This document shows, one piece after another, positions 20,942-22,353 of a stretch of DNA of 22,353 bases. Source of the stretch: Collybiopsis luxurians FD-317 M1 (lineage: Eukaryota > Basidiomycota > Agaricomycetes > Agaricales > Omphalotaceae); contig KN834760.1 of assembly GCA_000827265.1 (NCBI GenBank), forward strand, positions 1 through 22,353, read 5' to 3'. Positions within the stretch are counted from its first letter, which is position 1. Every line of letters begins with the position of its first letter. The position numbers were made by a program, and so were the translations under genes. Under the pieces are notes generated by a model. That model worked only from the letters and a program-made list of their open reading frames with translations, did no database searches and was not told the origin of the DNA.

Positions 20942-21731
20942 GCAGAATTGTACACTGACTGAGTTTATTTAGCCATAAAGTAAAATGGAAATCCTTTTTA
21001 CATAATATTTTATCTGAAAATTTCATGGGGCAATGGGATAAGTACCTCACTTTTCTATGGGTACCCATTTTATTGGTGTCTACAGAGAGCTATTTATGTC
21101 CACTGTAACCTTACTGTGATGAATCTCAAGTATAGTCTCTTGTTCAATCTCAGTTTGCTGCTGGCCGGTAGTAGCAAGTCAGATAAGTGCCCAAAACCCC
21201 ACAACAGCTCTTCTCTTCCATGACCATGCCCAGATGGACTGTAGAATTGTGCATCAAGTTGGTGCATCACATGTATTTGTGATGCGTATGTGTGTATGCA
21301 TATACGTAGGTGCATATGTGTCCCATCAGAATGATGCATATGTGTCATGCCAGCATGTGTCAGCATCAAATCAAGGTGCGTATAGGTCAACAACTTACAT
21401 TTATGCTTTCATAGATACCATACTGTTTCTTACTTGTAAGCATAGTGCTACTGAGGTAGTAATATTATTGTTTAATACAAGTAATAGCTTGCTGTTCTCT
21501 CACTGCATAGGAATACTCCACAACAGTGCCATCAAACTTAGCCAAAAAATTGATGGGTTTTGATGCGCACATAAAGTCGAGAGAAATGTCATTGCAAGAC
21601 TTTCTGCCCCTCAAACACTTTTTCAATTGTAAGAAGCACAAAAGCATGAATTGGCTTGTAAGTTGATTAAATAAAGAGAGAATCAAATATGCTCAGATAT
21701 ATATTTAATCAGACTCAACTGTGTCGATCTA
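20942..21731. other. CG-poor intergenic or repeat-derived stretch
   Basis: No gene supported. It contains a perfect 8-bp inverted repeat around a 6-nt loop at 21264-21285 (GCATCACA / TGTGATGC), a 27-nt strictly alternating purine-pyrimidine run at 21282-21308, and several copies of GCATATGTGT. The frames at 21094-21563 are shadows of this low-complexity sequence. Probably transposon-derived. Confidence 0.4.
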
Positions 21732-22001
21732 TTGCATGGACTATTGATCCTGGCTCAGATGTCCCTGTGCAACAGGCAAACTTGCAATCTGAAGCTGCAG
21801 CCGACCAGCCCAGCAATTCTCCTACAGTGCAATACAACATCCTTCCAGTACTGGATGAAAATGGTAGGGATTCTCACTGGTAGATCTGGAGTCAATTTCT
21901 TGCTAAATAATGTTTTTGGTAGGCATTCAAATAGCCTTTCAGCATGTCCTGCGCAAGGCCAATGCTGCAATAATTGGGCCAGTACAGACAACTACTGGTA
22001 G

Positions 22002-22353
22002 TGTTCCTGCAACCATAAACACAGCACTTCTGAAACAAATTCAAAAAAGAATTGGAGAGATCTACCCACATTTGATCTCTCTGACCCAGCGAGGCTGACA
22101 TCCTTTGTCCCATTGGATCCCCAGCCATATTCTGGCTTTACACTAGATGCTGGAGCAGTTGTTACCTCCTTGGCTAATATTCAGGGTGGTGAATGGGATC
22201 CTTGGGCCAATGGTCATTTCTGTATTGATTTAACTCATGATGAGTTCATTCAAAACAAACAGCTGGGTGTCCACTGGGCTACCAAGAACAACAGCTCTCA
22301 CAATGGCAAGGGTACTGTCCATTCTCCCTCTATTGAGGGTGGAAAGGTCACAA
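22002..22353 (+). CDS. Partial open frame, probable N-terminal DNA-binding part of a transposase (runs off right edge)
   Basis: An uninterrupted frame of 117 codons from after a TAG at 21999 to the window end. Readable blocks are NWRDLPTFDLSDPARL, EWDPWANGHFCIDL and LGVHWATKNNSSHNGKGTVH. The last resembles the W-x-x-x-N-x-x-x-H-N core of GCM-type zinc domains (WRKY-GCM1 superfamily), which are known from MULE-type transposases, and similar proteins are multi-copy in agaricomycete genomes as I recall. The same frame is also open from 21732 to the TAG, so the stop may be decay (CAG or TGG to TAG) or lie in an unrecognised intron. CG is nearly absent, as in the neighbouring pseudogene. Metal-binding cysteines would lie beyond the window, so the assignment is tentative. 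Confidence 0.4.

Noticed and set aside
21056..21069. Palindrome ATGGGTACCCAT
   Set aside because: Isolated, with no matching element nearby; likely chance.

Overview
The window looks like nuclear DNA of a filamentous basidiomycete, most likely an agaricomycete. The genes are split by many short introns (mostly about 45-70 nt), and the products fit that group: a microsomal cytochrome P450, secreted S10 serine carboxypeptidases, a small cysteine-rich secreted protein, and a decayed membrane protein of a type I know from agaricomycete genomes. No organism can be named from sequence alone. All intact gene models here are on the minus strand. Exon joins were made by hand from reading frame, splice signals and protein-family expectation.

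Left part. Positions 824-3014 hold a complete 12-exon cytochrome P450 of about 523 residues with membrane anchor, I-helix, ExxR and heme motifs. Positions 4419-7246 and 7798-10617 hold two tandem, head-to-tail, 18-exon S10 serine carboxypeptidase paralogues of about 630 residues each. They share exon structure, a 7-nt microexon, an upstream promoter block and one apparently non-GT splice donor. Positions 11572-13621 encode a Glu/Arg-rich long coiled-coil protein of about 644 residues. Positions 14718-15144 encode a two-exon small secreted protein of about 121 residues with six cysteines.

Middle. Positions 15145-18158 contain no gene I can support.

Right part. From about 18.15 kb the character changes. 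A 204-bp direct repeat lies in tandem at 18159 and 18379, and almost all differences between its copies are transitions, mostly at CG sites. From about 18.66 kb to the end CG dinucleotides are very rare (about two dozen in 3.75 kb by my count). Inside this block are a decayed multi-copy membrane-protein gene (19059-20941) broken by several stop codons, a MITE-like inverted-repeat element inserted in it (about 20065-20225), and, running off the right edge, an open frame resembling the N-terminal DNA-binding part of a transposase. The block reads as a repeat-rich, silenced region decayed by CpG-directed C-to-T change beside an ordinary gene-rich segment.

The P450 and the peptidase pair are neighbours on one strand, but nothing shows they share a pathway. 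I do not see a wholly new multi-gene system. The most interesting signals are the shared non-canonical splice donor of the two peptidases, the conserved promoter block, and the CpG-decay record in the tandem repeat.
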